From positions 1,118 through 65,117 of the forward strand of contig DCGQ01000025.1 in assembly GCA_002314635.1 (NCBI GenBank): 64,000 nucleotides of DNA, in the 5' to 3' direction. This DNA is from Clostridiales bacterium UBA1774. Lineage in GTDB: Bacteria > Bacillota > Clostridia > Oscillospirales > Oscillospiraceae. This document shows, one piece after another, positions 1-8,210 of this stretch. Position numbers and translations under genes: made by a program. The notes below the pieces were generated by a model. The model searched no databases, had not been told where the DNA came from, and worked only from the letters and a program-made list of their open reading frames with translations. Each line of letters starts with the position of its first letter. Within the stretch, counting starts at the first letter, position 1.

Positions 1-269
1 CGATACGCCGCCATCTGCAATGCAAGGTATTCGGCGAGCTTTACGACGTCCGGTTTGTCTCCGCGGTTCTTGGCGGCAATACAGAAAGCAATGGATTTTT
101 TCAGAGAAATGCAATCCACTTTCAGTTGAAATGCCTCAACAGTAAGATCGCCGAACTCGCGGGTATATTGCTGCTGGTACCCGTACGCTTCTTTTTCAAG
201 CTGATCCCTCTGAAGTAAAAGTTCTTCGTATCTGCCGTAGTCACCGTTTGCAACTCTGATTATGTCCAT
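1..269 (-). CDS. Hypothetical protein, C-terminus off the window
   Basis: The minus strand reads openly from an ATG at 269 to the window edge, giving about 89 residues that begin MDIIRVANGDYGRYEELL. The stretch is charged and probably helical, with no signal peptide or membrane segment. Its ATG shares one base with the stop of the upstream Sel1 gene (TAATG), so the two are translationally coupled. I do not recognise a characterised family. It lies in the AT-rich left edge of the window together with two other genes of unknown role. Confidence 0.6.
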   Translation of the reverse strand, partial: MDIIRVANGDYGRYEELLLQRDQLEKEAYGYQQQYTREFGDLTVEAFQLKVDCISLKKSIAFCIAAKNRGDKPDVVKLAEYLALQMAAY

Positions 270-1147
270 TATTTTACCTCAAATTCGGAAAGTTCGTCAT
301 AGATTGCCGTCAACTTTTGATTACCGATAACCGCCTTTGCAAAGAAATCTTCACGGGAACGGTACCATTTCCCGCAGAAACCTATGGCAAGTTCGTCGTT
401 TTCGGATGTAACGCTGATATTATATTTTTTGTTTCCTCTTTTGAAAGTAATTTCGCAAGGTGAAGTTAAAAGAACGTACATATCATAAAAGTCAAATACC
501 TCGCGATCAAATTCTATCAGTTTATAAAGGTCGTCTATCAACCACATCATAATGTTGAGGTCGCCGAAAAAATCGTTATAGCTGATGCGCTGTGCCTGAA
601 AATCTTTTGCACGGAGATACAAATCGACAGCGTCCTCAATTTTACCTTCTTCCGTGCGTATCCGTGCGAGTCGCGTGAAAATTTCGGGGAGTGGCTCTCC
701 GAGATGCCGTGGCCTTTCAACCTTAGGATAGAGTTCCTCGATAATCTGCTTATATTTTTCGTAATCTTTTTCGACATAGTAACCATTTTTATACATATCG
801 GCTACTTTGTATGCCGCCTGAATATTGCCCGCTTCTGCTGAAAGCGAGAAGTATTTGAAGGCCTTTTCGTAATCTTTCTTTCCTGTTCTGCCGTAATACC
901 AAATATAACCGAGACAATCGTAGGATTCTTCTAACTTATACTCCGCCGCAAGCTCATAATACTTGAGAGCAAGGTCAAATTTGCGCTCACCATAGTAATA
1001 ACCGCCGAGTTCGAGCATATAATGAGGATTTTTTGTTTCTTCAATTAGATAGTTAAGCGCCTCCGTGAAGAGAAAAATATCTTCCTCCGTAGGTGCGCTT
1101 TTACCATAAAATGCGTCTTTAATTCGTTTTGCTTCAATAATAGTCAT
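269..1147 (-). CDS. Sel1-like tetratricopeptide-repeat protein
   Basis: This 292-residue soluble protein contains helical repeats of the Sel1/TPR type, roughly residues 35-165, with motifs such as LGGYYYGERKFDLALKYYE and the following A-x-K-x-YKNGYY pattern. Sel1 repeats usually serve as protein-protein scaffolds. No catalytic motif, signal peptide or membrane segment is seen, so it is probably cytoplasmic. It is coupled to the next minus-strand gene (stop and start share a base). An AT-rich region lies upstream, and an inverted repeat ATGTCC-8-GGACAT at 1204-1223 could be an operator, but I could not fit a good promoter to it. Specific function is unknown. Confidence 0.7.
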   Translation of the reverse strand: MTIIEAKRIKDAFYGKSAPTEEDIFLFTEALNYLIEETKNPHYMLELGGYYYGERKFDLALKYYELAAEYKLEESYDCLGYIWYYGRTGKKDYEKAFKYFSLSAEAGNIQAAYKVADMYKNGYYVEKDYEKYKQIIEELYPKVERPRHLGEPLPEIFTRLARIRTEEGKIEDAVDLYLRAKDFQAQRISYNDFFGDLNIMMWLIDDLYKLIEFDREVFDFYDMYVLLTSPCEITFKRGNKKYNISVTSENDELAIGFCGKWYRSREDFFAKAVIGNQKLTAIYDELSEFEVK

Positions 1148-1293
1148 AATAACACCTCGTTTTTGTTATTCTTCTTCTATTTGCTCCTATCATATCACAA
1201 ATAATGTCCTATAATACGGACATCAAATTAGTTGAGATGCCAAATTGACAGTTCCGCTATTATTACATTCTCAGAGATGTCACATTCAATGCT

Positions 1294-1620
1294 TCACATT
1301 GATTTCCCACATATCCACCCGTCTTCAGACAACTCTTCGTCATAGGGAGAACTAATCGTGTGGATCCTTCCGGAATGAATATCCCGAATGATGCACTCGG
1401 CCCATTCGCCATCACGGATTTCAGTAATATGTTCTTTTCCCTTAAGATGCTTTTTCCAATCGCGATACATATCAATTATTTCACGCTTTTCAAAAGTATG
1501 GTCATTCATGGGAATCACTATCATGTCGCCAATCTTTATAGACTCACCCGGTTCACTTTCAATTGTTAAATGTATTTCATGTTCATCATAAGCTGATGTC
1601 GCTGCCATAGTGAAGACCAT
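1294..1620 (-). CDS. Small hypothetical protein
   Basis: This is a 108-residue acidic protein with an ATG at 1620 preceded by AAGGGG about seven bases upstream. It begins 15 bases after the stop of rlmD and is probably read from the same transcript. The sequence mixes beta-like segments (IKIGDMIVIPMNDH) and a helical centre. No signal peptide, membrane span or cysteine motif is present, and I do not recognise the family. Codon and base use resemble the AT-rich genes to the left rather than rlmD, so it may belong to an acquired segment. Confidence 0.55.
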   Translation of the reverse strand: MVFTMAATSAYDEHEIHLTIESEPGESIKIGDMIVIPMNDHTFEKREIIDMYRDWKKHLKGKEHITEIRDGEWAECIIRDIHSGRIHTISSPYDEELSEDGWICGKSM

Positions 1621-1634
1621 ATAACACCCCTTGG

Positions 1635-3053
1635 TTATTTTATCATCTTAAAATGCTTCAACGCTTCCGTGATCGCTGCTTCCTTTTCGGGAGTACATTT
1701 CGGTTGTTTGGAATCGGCATTCTTCGGAAGATTATAGTTTTCGCGTTCGATGATTCCATTCTTGCGTTTCACCTGTGCGATATTCAGATGGGATACCGTC
1801 AAACTAAACTTTTGCTTTACATAGTCTCTAATCTCTTCGTAAGACGCTTTCGCTTCAGCCGGCGTTAAATCAAGTTCGTCCGTTTTCAGTTCAACGGTGA
1901 TACGGTGCTTTGCTTCGCCGAGTTTGGACAATAATACTACCGTCTCACAATGTCGGGTCCACGGGAACAGGTCGATGGGGCAGATTCGCTTGACCGTGTA
2001 ACCGCTGCCGGTCAGCATTTTCAGGTCGCGGGCAAGGGTCTCTGGATTACAGGAAACATATACTACTCGCTTCGGTGCCAGTCTGCAAAGGTGTTGGAGA
2101 AACTCCCGGCTGCATCCTGCCCGCGGCGGGTCTGTAAACACCACATCCACCGATTCTTTCTCTTTCAGTTCTCCCATGATCTCACCCGCATCGCCGCAGT
2201 GCACTGTCACATTATGCAGGCCGTTGAGGCGCACATTTTCCTTTGCGTTTGCGGCGGCAGCCGGGTTCAGTTCAAAAGACAAAACCTGTCTGCAGCGTTC
2301 CGCACTGATGATGCCCATGGTACCTACGCCGCAGTAGGCATCCACCACGGTTTCGCTTCCGGTCAGCCCCGCCAGTTCTACTGCAAGACTGTAGAGCTTC
2401 TCTGTCTGAGCAGGGTTGATCTGAAAGAAGGAATGTGCCGAAATCCGGAACACACGCCCGCACAGTCTGTCCGTGATGCTGCCCGGCCCAAACAGCACCG
2501 TTTCCTTCTCGCCCAAAACCAGATTTCTCCGGTCTGTGCTGATACAGCGAACCGCTGTAGTAATATATGGGCAGCTTTTCCGCAGTGCAACCAGAAATTC
2601 CGGCAGCTGCCGCGGCGTTTCCGGACCGGTGCCCAAGGCCAGCAGCACCTCACCGGTATTCCGTCCAATCCGCAGCAGGAAAAACCGAAGGAATCCCTGC
2701 CCGCTCCGCTCGTCATAGGTGCGGATATGGAACTGCCCCAGAAGCCGGCGAACCGCTTCTGCCGTCATTGCCGCATAGGGATGCTCCAATGCACAGGATT
2801 CCACCGTGACCAGTTTTCCGCCGGAAGCCTGCCACACACCGGTCAGCACCCTCCCGCGGCTGTACCCCACAGCCGTGCTGACCTTGTGGCGATAATGCAG
2901 GGTCTCCTCTGCCGGAATGACAGGTTCCACTCTGCCAAACTGTCCCAGCAGATTTCGACACTGTCTTTGTTTATAGCCGAGCTGCGATTCATAGGGAACA
3001 TCCAACTGACAGCCGCCGCAGCGTTTATAGACTTTACAGGACCATTCTTCCAC
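1635..3053 (-). CDS. rlmD: 23S rRNA (uracil-C5)-methyltransferase, RlmD/RumA type
   Basis: This 472-residue enzyme transfers a methyl group from S-adenosylmethionine to a uridine of 23S rRNA. The N-terminus carries the cysteine cluster CGGCQ typical of the Fe-S site. The SAM fold has VDAYCGVGTMG (about residues 240-250), the acidic DPPRAG motif, and the catalytic cysteine in VSCNPETLARD. No N-terminal TRAM domain is apparent. After the methyltransferase there is an extra tail of about 90 residues (from HRITVELKTDELD) that is not part of the catalytic fold; similar tails occur in clostridial homologues. The start is GTG at 3053 with AAGGAGG upstream. Whether it modifies U1939, U747 or both cannot be told. 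Confidence 0.9.
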   Translation of the reverse strand: MEEWSCKVYKRCGGCQLDVPYESQLGYKQRQCRNLLGQFGRVEPVIPAEETLHYRHKVSTAVGYSRGRVLTGVWQASGGKLVTVESCALEHPYAAMTAEAVRRLLGQFHIRTYDERSGQGFLRFFLLRIGRNTGEVLLALGTGPETPRQLPEFLVALRKSCPYITTAVRCISTDRRNLVLGEKETVLFGPGSITDRLCGRVFRISAHSFFQINPAQTEKLYSLAVELAGLTGSETVVDAYCGVGTMGIISAERCRQVLSFELNPAAAANAKENVRLNGLHNVTVHCGDAGEIMGELKEKESVDVVFTDPPRAGCSREFLQHLCRLAPKRVVYVSCNPETLARDLKMLTGSGYTVKRICPIDLFPWTRHCETVVLLSKLGEAKHRITVELKTDELDLTPAEAKASYEEIRDYVKQKFSLTVSHLNIAQVKRKNGIIERENYNLPKNADSKQPKCTPEKEAAITEALKHFKMIK

Positions 3054-3075
3054 TTTATCCTCCTTCCCAGCAGGG

Positions 3076-3105
3076 TTGACAACATTCCTGCAAGGCGGTT
3101 ATAAT
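3076..3105 (+). promoter_or_regulatory. SigA-type promoter of the esterase gene
   Basis: TTGACA at 3076-3081 and TATAAT at 3100-3105 are 18 bases apart and point at the esterase gene. Confidence 0.75.
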
Positions 3106-3175
3106 CTGCTTATATTCTAAAGACAGGATAGAGGATTCCCCAGCTCCTGTCAACCCTGCAAGGGAGGTAATGACG

Positions 3176-4135
3176 ATGGATCTCTATAATTACGAAGTTC
3201 TGAAGAAGGTCTGCGCGGAAAAGTCTGTCATTCGCCACATATCCCGGCACCGCAATCCGGACGGCAGCATTGACCGGGACGGGAACTTGAAAATCTGGAA
3301 CGACGCAGTCAGCCGTTTTTCCGTTACGCCCTTGTGGGAATCCGGTGTGCCGGGCTTTGACGACCGGGATCCCATGCAGATTCAGCCCTCGCTGATCTTT
3401 GTCCCTTCGCCCGGCGCTGTGCCCGGTTCCGGCACGATTCTGGTAGCCTGCGGCGGCGGATTCGAGACCCGTACCGGCTGTGAAGCTTTTCATGTGGCAG
3501 AGTATTTCGCAGACACCGGGTTTCACACCGCGATTCTGACCTATCGTCTGCTGCCCTACAGCCGCTATGATTCCTTCCACGATATGCAGCGTGCCATTCG
3601 TCTGCTTCGCGCAAACAAGGCCGCCTTCGGGATCTCAGGCAAGGTCTTTGCCATGGGTTTTTCCGCCGGAGCCATGCTCAGCGCCAACTGTGCCACTCAT
3701 TTTGATGCGGGGAATCCCACCGCGGATGACCCGGTGGAACGGGAATCCTGTCGTCCCGACGGCGTGGTTCTGGGATACGGCGCATTCGCCTTTGCCGCAA
3801 TGCCCGGTTTTTTTGAGGATCCCTTTGCGCCGGAAACACGCAAGCCTTTTGTTCGCAGCCGGGAGGAACTGGTATTCTTCTCTCCGGAGGTCAACATTCA
3901 CCCGGGTGTCCCTCCCTTTTTCATCTGGCAGACCAATGGCGACGACCCGCGTCACTCCTTCCTGCTGGGGCAGGCGCTGACCGCCGTAGGCATTCCCTTT
4001 GAAATGCATCTTTTCCCCGATGGCGCACATGGCCTTGCTCTGGCAGACGGAAATAACGACCTCAGCGCTGACATTCCGCAGACTGCGAAATGGGCAGAGC
4101 TGTGTGTCGGCTGGCTGCGGGCGCAGATGATTTGA
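3176..4135 (+). CDS. Alpha/beta-hydrolase (acyl esterase-like)
   Basis: This is a 319-residue cytoplasmic alpha/beta-hydrolase of the small esterase/BD-FAE type. The oxyanion-hole region is LVACGGGFE; the nucleophile elbow is GFSAG (G-x-S-x-G, about residue 165); the acid is probably in GDDPRHS and the histidine in DGAHGLAL. Substrates are probably acetyl or feruloyl esters on sugars, but that is family-level inference. I chose ATG 3176, because GGGAGG then sits eight bases upstream; ATG 3170 would be only about two bases from it. The gene is monocistronic, with its own promoter and a shared terminator downstream. Confidence 0.85.
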   Translation: MDLYNYEVLKKVCAEKSVIRHISRHRNPDGSIDRDGNLKIWNDAVSRFSVTPLWESGVPGFDDRDPMQIQPSLIFVPSPGAVPGSGTILVACGGGFETRTGCEAFHVAEYFADTGFHTAILTYRLLPYSRYDSFHDMQRAIRLLRANKAAFGISGKVFAMGFSAGAMLSANCATHFDAGNPTADDPVERESCRPDGVVLGYGAFAFAAMPGFFEDPFAPETRKPFVRSREELVFFSPEVNIHPGVPPFFIWQTNGDDPRHSFLLGQALTAVGIPFEMHLFPDGAHGLALADGNNDLSADIPQTAKWAELCVGWLRAQMI

Positions 4136-4164
4136 CGCAGCTGCTGTTCCCCGCCACATATTGC

Positions 4165-4203
4165 AAAAACGGTGAAGCTCAAATGGTATGCTTCACCGTT
4201 TTA
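4165..4203. terminator. Bidirectional rho-independent terminator
   Basis: Arms AAACGGTGAAGC (4167-4178) and GCTTCACCGTTT (4190-4201) form a strong hairpin. It has T runs on the plus side and A runs at 4165-4169 that read as T on the minus strand. It separates the converging esterase and serine hydrolase genes. Confidence 0.9.
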
Positions 4204-4207
4204 TCTT

Positions 4208-5704
4208 TTATGTTCTTACTGCAATCGCAGGCGTTGGTTCTCCGAAGCGGAAAGGAGAATTGTTATCAGACCGGATTTCCGCCTCTCCTTCACGGAATGT
4301 GATCACATATTCATCCAACAGACAGGTCTCCAGCCAGCGGCACTGGAGTACCAGCACATCCGACTGTTTCCAGTAAGCATTGCAGACATAAAGGCTGGTC
4401 TCATCGGAGAAATCACCCAGCAAATTCGTGAAGCGGCTGCCGTTCATGGCAGCCCGGATGCTTTCTTTTCTCCCGGAATCCATCTCCAGTTCCATACGCA
4501 ATCCGTATACATCAAAGTGAAGGGAGAAGCTGCGTACATCGTCTGCAGGCGTACCGTTCATGAAGTTGCCGCCGAAGGGAGTAAAGCTGCCCGAGGTCAC
4601 ACGGTATCGGCTGCCGGAAATGACCGGAGCCAGTTCGCTGTCCGGTGCATAGGGAGGATTGCCGATATTCAGAGTGTGAAGCTTTCGCTGCAGCTTTTCG
4701 TATGCTTCCGGATCCTCCGGAAGTGTCTCCGCATTCTCCAACTTCTCCACAAAATTCCAAGTCAGATTCAATGTATTCTGTGCCCAATGCGCCCCGGAAG
4801 CGGTCTCCGTAATGGCGATGATCATATCCTGCTCCGGCAGCACAATGGTGAACTGACCCATTGCGCCATCTGCCCGGTAAGCCCGTTTTGGCTTGCACAT
4901 CCAGATTTGGAACCCGTAACCCAGGAAATTGTCGGTAGCCTCCGGATTGTTGATGGATTCTGTTGCCGAAGCATTCTGACTGGTGGTGGCCAGTCTCACA
5001 TAGTCCTCCGACAGGATCCGCTGGCCATCCCAGACGCCGCCATCGTGGTAAAGCTTCATCAAGCGCAGGTTATCCTCCGTGGTGCAGTAGAGTCCGCCGC
5101 CGCCTACTTCCATCCCGTCCGGCATACAGGCCCAGCGCAGATTCTCACTGCGGATCCCGATCTTATCGAACAGCCGGGGTTTCAGATAGTCATGCAAGCC
5201 AAGTCCGGTCTTTTTTCGCACGATCGCACCAAGCAATGTGGAACCCATGGAATTATACATATAAGTAGTCCCCGGCTTGTGATTCACCGGCGTATGCAGA
5301 AAATCCCGAATCCAATGCTCAGAGGGCATGGGCATCGTATCCATGCCGCAGCCCATACACAACACATCCCGCACGGTGAGCAGCTTCAGGTTTTCATCGG
5401 GTTCCTCAGGTGCGTCCTCCGGAAAGATATCGATGATCCTCTCGTCCAGACGCAGAATCCCCTCCGTGCAGGCAATCCCCACTGCCGTGGCGGCATAGGT
5501 TTTCGTATGGCTCTGCTGGCCATGTCTCAGACCAGGCGCAAAGGGCGCCCACCAACCGGCTGTGCAGAGCTTGCCATGACGCAGGATCATCAAACCGTGC
5601 ATCTCCGCTTCGCTGTGTTCCAGCGTTTCGATGTAGTCCAGGATATCTTGACTGTGAAGTCCCACCGCTTCCGGTGCCGCAATTTCCAATGGTTTTCTCA
5701 TCAT
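4208..5704 (-). CDS. Serine hydrolase, class C beta-lactamase/PBP-like
   Basis: This 498-residue protein has a beta-lactamase-type serine hydrolase fold in residues 1-330, with the nucleophile motif SHTK (S-x-x-K, about residue 65) and a YNS element (MYNSMGSTLLG). The rest is a beta-rich C-terminal extension of unknown role. No signal peptide is visible, so it is probably cytoplasmic and not a true beta-lactamase; such proteins are usually esterases or peptidases. The ATG at 5704 overlaps the stop of the GH13 gene (ATGA), with AAAGGAGA about eight bases upstream. It is the last gene of a three-gene sugar operon, so it may deacylate a carbohydrate substrate. An upstream in-frame start at 5791 lies inside the previous gene and is not favoured. 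Confidence 0.85.
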   Translation of the reverse strand: MMRKPLEIAAPEAVGLHSQDILDYIETLEHSEAEMHGLMILRHGKLCTAGWWAPFAPGLRHGQQSHTKTYAATAVGIACTEGILRLDERIIDIFPEDAPEEPDENLKLLTVRDVLCMGCGMDTMPMPSEHWIRDFLHTPVNHKPGTTYMYNSMGSTLLGAIVRKKTGLGLHDYLKPRLFDKIGIRSENLRWACMPDGMEVGGGGLYCTTEDNLRLMKLYHDGGVWDGQRILSEDYVRLATTSQNASATESINNPEATDNFLGYGFQIWMCKPKRAYRADGAMGQFTIVLPEQDMIIAITETASGAHWAQNTLNLTWNFVEKLENAETLPEDPEAYEKLQRKLHTLNIGNPPYAPDSELAPVISGSRYRVTSGSFTPFGGNFMNGTPADDVRSFSLHFDVYGLRMELEMDSGRKESIRAAMNGSRFTNLLGDFSDETSLYVCNAYWKQSDVLVLQCRWLETCLLDEYVITFREGEAEIRSDNNSPFRFGEPTPAIAVRT

Positions 5705-7206
5705 TCCCGCATCTCCTTTTGGCTCTCCAAATGATATTTTGCCGTTTTCAAATCGGCAGTCAGGCAGGCGGTGCCCCATGGATTCCGCCATGTAATATAC
5801 AACACACTGCCCTCAGCTTGGAGCTTCACCTCCGCGTCCTCCGTAAACACCGGACAGGTATTCCGAAAACGCAGCAACCGAAGCTGTTCCTCCACAACAT
5901 AGCGCGACAGGCCGTCTTCCACCTGTTTCGTGGTCAGATTGGTCCGGTTCAGTTCCTTATGACCGCCCGGCCCGGCCTTTTCCATCGCTGCGTAGTCATT
6001 CTTTCCGGCAAACAGATCCAGATACCAGATCTGCGGCTTCCCGGGCATAAACAGCTGGATTGCACGCGCCGCCAGCAGCCGCTGTTCGTCCTCCCCAAGT
6101 GCGCTGAAATAGGTGGCGTTCACCTGATAATAGGTATTCTTTGCCCCATGCAGGTCCTTCACATACCCGCCTCGGGACACGGTGAGCTGAATCAGCTCCT
6201 GAATATCTGTTTCCGGCAGGAGACCGCGCAGATCCAGCAGTGGAATCCCATCATGACAGCCCAGCATATTCACCGCATAGATATGATCCTCCTGCAGTTC
6301 CTTTCCCCAACGGCACAGGTATTCCCCATTTTCCCGGCGGAATGCGTCCAGAATCAACCCGGGCAGGAAGAAATCATACACCGGATAACCCTTGCTGTGC
6401 AGTTTTCGGTATACCTGCTCCTCATAGGCCGCGTGTATCTCTGGCAGCAGGGTCAATCCCAGCGGCTCTGCCAGTGTTTTCAGACGCTGCAGCAAGTCCC
6501 ATGTTTCCGGCTCATTCAGGAAATTGCGTCTGCCGGGTGCTTTGTGTGCATATGCAAAGGCATCCAGCCGAATCAGCTTTGCGCCGTATTCTGCCAGTTG
6601 CCGCAGAGTTTTCTCATAATACTCCCAGACCAGTGGAGAACAAACATTCAAGTCCATCTGACCCAGATATCGGGTCTCACGGGGATTCTGCGGATTCACC
6701 TGCTGATAGAACGTATTCCAGTACGGCACCAACCGCCCGTCCGGAAATTCCACCGACAGCAGCGGCAGACCCGGCTTTCGGAAAAACATTTGGTTCAGCA
6801 GCGAAGCTTCCGGCTGGAGATAACCTGCCTCGGTCATGGTTCCGTACCCTTCCCAGAAGCGATTCCAATCCACGAAAAAATCCCGGTATGGGGAATCCTT
6901 CCCGTTTTTCAGCACATCCTGAAATTCCGGAGACTGCACGGATATGTGGTTCACCAGAAAATCCAGCGTCAATTCGATTCCCGAATCCCGTATATGGGAA
7001 AGCGTTATTTCATCGGCCAGTTTTTCATCTAACTCGTAGGAGATTAAGGAAAAGCCCCGATCCAGATCCGAACGGAACAGACTGGGCAGCAAATAGCAGG
7101 AGGTAAACGCTTTTTCTGTTTTCGGCAGAGACAGGAACCGGCTGAGACCTCTCAGATTCCCGCCGATACTGTCCGGATAGACGTTCAGCATGGCCCCATA
7201 GTTCAC
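5701..7206 (-). CDS. GH13_18 phosphorylase (sucrose or sucrose-6-phosphate phosphorylase)
   Basis: This 501-residue enzyme resembles sucrose phosphorylases throughout. The nucleophile aspartate is in LIRLDAFAYAHK (about residue 195), the acid/base glutamate in LLPEIHAAY, and the transition-state stabiliser in CHDGI, followed by YQVNATYFSALG. The reaction is phosphorolysis of an alpha-glucoside to glucose 1-phosphate. The preceding gene resembles the sucrose-kinase domain of AgaSK, so sucrose 6-phosphate is a plausible substrate, as described for a Ruminococcus gnavus enzyme. The start is GTG at 7206 with GAGGTGA upstream; it overlaps the stop of the kinase gene (GTGA). No signal peptide is present. 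Distinguishing free from phosphorylated sucrose needs an assay. Confidence 0.88.
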   Translation of the reverse strand: MNYGAMLNVYPDSIGGNLRGLSRFLSLPKTEKAFTSCYLLPSLFRSDLDRGFSLISYELDEKLADEITLSHIRDSGIELTLDFLVNHISVQSPEFQDVLKNGKDSPYRDFFVDWNRFWEGYGTMTEAGYLQPEASLLNQMFFRKPGLPLLSVEFPDGRLVPYWNTFYQQVNPQNPRETRYLGQMDLNVCSPLVWEYYEKTLRQLAEYGAKLIRLDAFAYAHKAPGRRNFLNEPETWDLLQRLKTLAEPLGLTLLPEIHAAYEEQVYRKLHSKGYPVYDFFLPGLILDAFRRENGEYLCRWGKELQEDHIYAVNMLGCHDGIPLLDLRGLLPETDIQELIQLTVSRGGYVKDLHGAKNTYYQVNATYFSALGEDEQRLLAARAIQLFMPGKPQIWYLDLFAGKNDYAAMEKAGPGGHKELNRTNLTTKQVEDGLSRYVVEEQLRLLRFRNTCPVFTEDAEVKLQAEGSVLYITWRNPWGTACLTADLKTAKYHLESQKEMRE

Positions 7207-8057
7207 TGCACTGTCACCTCATTTTCCTGCAGAACCAGCGAAGCGAATGGCACGCGGCTTCGGATTGCCGCCTGTTCGATCTCCAGCACCATCGCGGTAA
7301 ACAGACTGTCAGTCCCTGCGTCTCTGCCGCGCAGCTTTCTTGCCTGTCTGGTACCATCCGGCGTACTGTCCAGATAGATCGGAATATCAACCTTTTCTAT
7401 TTGTGCGCTCCCGCCGTGCGTCCATTCCAGAATGCAGACTTTTTTCCCTTCGGTTTCCACCTTCTGATATCGGCGGGAATCCTCCGTCCGCCCCATGCAG
7501 CGAAGCCAGACCGGTTTACCTTGGCGGAATGCTGCGATTACCCGATTGACTTCCTCATAGTCCTGCTCCTCCGGCGTTCCCAGATAGGCGGTTAATGCCG
7601 CTCTGCCAGCCGCCTGATAGGTTTTCAGCCATTGGTATTGCTCTGTCAGCGCCGGATCCGAATCCGTTTCCCGATCCCAAAGCAGTTCCAGCTCCTGCTG
7701 AACCGATTCCGAATACAACCCCTCCCGAACCAGTGCCGCCAATCCGGAGGTACGAAACCGGGAAAGCCGTTCTGCATCGTTATAAACCGGGATCCTTCGC
7801 GGAAAGTGGTCGCCTCCAATTACGATTGACGAAATACCCAGCGCTTCCAGTTCTAGCGCCAATGCCGCAGCAGTCCCGGTTTTTCCGCAGCCGGAACCGC
7901 CAAACAGAGACACTACCACAGGCTGGCAGCATACTTTCAGTTTATCCAGCAGCGGCGGCAGCAGCAGCTTTGCATAATGCCTGTGCCCCTCCATGATCGG
8001 CACGGTATCCCCTTGTGCATTTTTCGCATATTCCGGCAGAAGTCCGAATGTATTCAA
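7203..8057 (-). CDS. P-loop kinase resembling the sucrose-kinase domain of AgaSK
   Basis: This is a 284-residue P-loop protein with Walker A GGSGCGKTG near residue 60, then GGDHFPRRIPVYNDAERL. By memory of the family it matches the C-terminal sucrose-kinase part of the bifunctional alpha-galactosidase/sucrose kinase AgaSK, here without the GH36 half. The likely reaction is ATP-dependent phosphorylation of sucrose on its glucose unit. It is coupled to a GH13_18 phosphorylase, which would cleave the product. I chose TTG 8057 because AAAGGAGCT lies just upstream; the longer open frame to 8207 lacks a ribosome site and runs into the upstream terminator. Kinase assignment is by similarity; substrate is inferred. 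Confidence 0.7.
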   Translation of the reverse strand: MNTFGLLPEYAKNAQGDTVPIMEGHRHYAKLLLPPLLDKLKVCCQPVVVSLFGGSGCGKTGTAAALALELEALGISSIVIGGDHFPRRIPVYNDAERLSRFRTSGLAALVREGLYSESVQQELELLWDRETDSDPALTEQYQWLKTYQAAGRAALTAYLGTPEEQDYEEVNRVIAAFRQGKPVWLRCMGRTEDSRRYQKVETEGKKVCILEWTHGGSAQIEKVDIPIYLDSTPDGTRQARKLRGRDAGTDSLFTAMVLEIEQAAIRSRVPFASLVLQENEVTVQ

Positions 8058-8170
8058 ATTAGCTCCTTTCCGGCGGCACAGCATCATAAGGTGCCGATCT
8101 CCATACTTTTTCTGCCTGCAGTTTACATGAGATTTCCGGAAATGTAAATGATATAATTGCCCTTCCAATG

Positions 8171-8203
8171 CAAAACCCGGCAGCGGAATCATCCGCTGCC
8201 GGG
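8171..8203 (-). terminator. Rho-independent terminator of the SurA-like gene
   Basis: A 12-base perfect stem (8176-8187 with 8192-8203, loop ATCA) is followed on the minus strand by TTTTG. It lies eight bases after the stop of the SurA-like gene. Confidence 0.92.
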
Positions 8204-8210
8204 TCATGAA

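Noticed and set aside
1204..1223. Inverted repeat ATGTCC-8-GGACAT as an operator for the Sel1 gene
   Set aside because: No well-spaced promoter fits around it on either strand and there is no regulator gene nearby; it may be chance.
1950..3104. A 384-residue plus-strand frame opposite rlmD
   Set aside because: It is the shadow of RlmD, whose catalytic motifs are clear on the minus strand.
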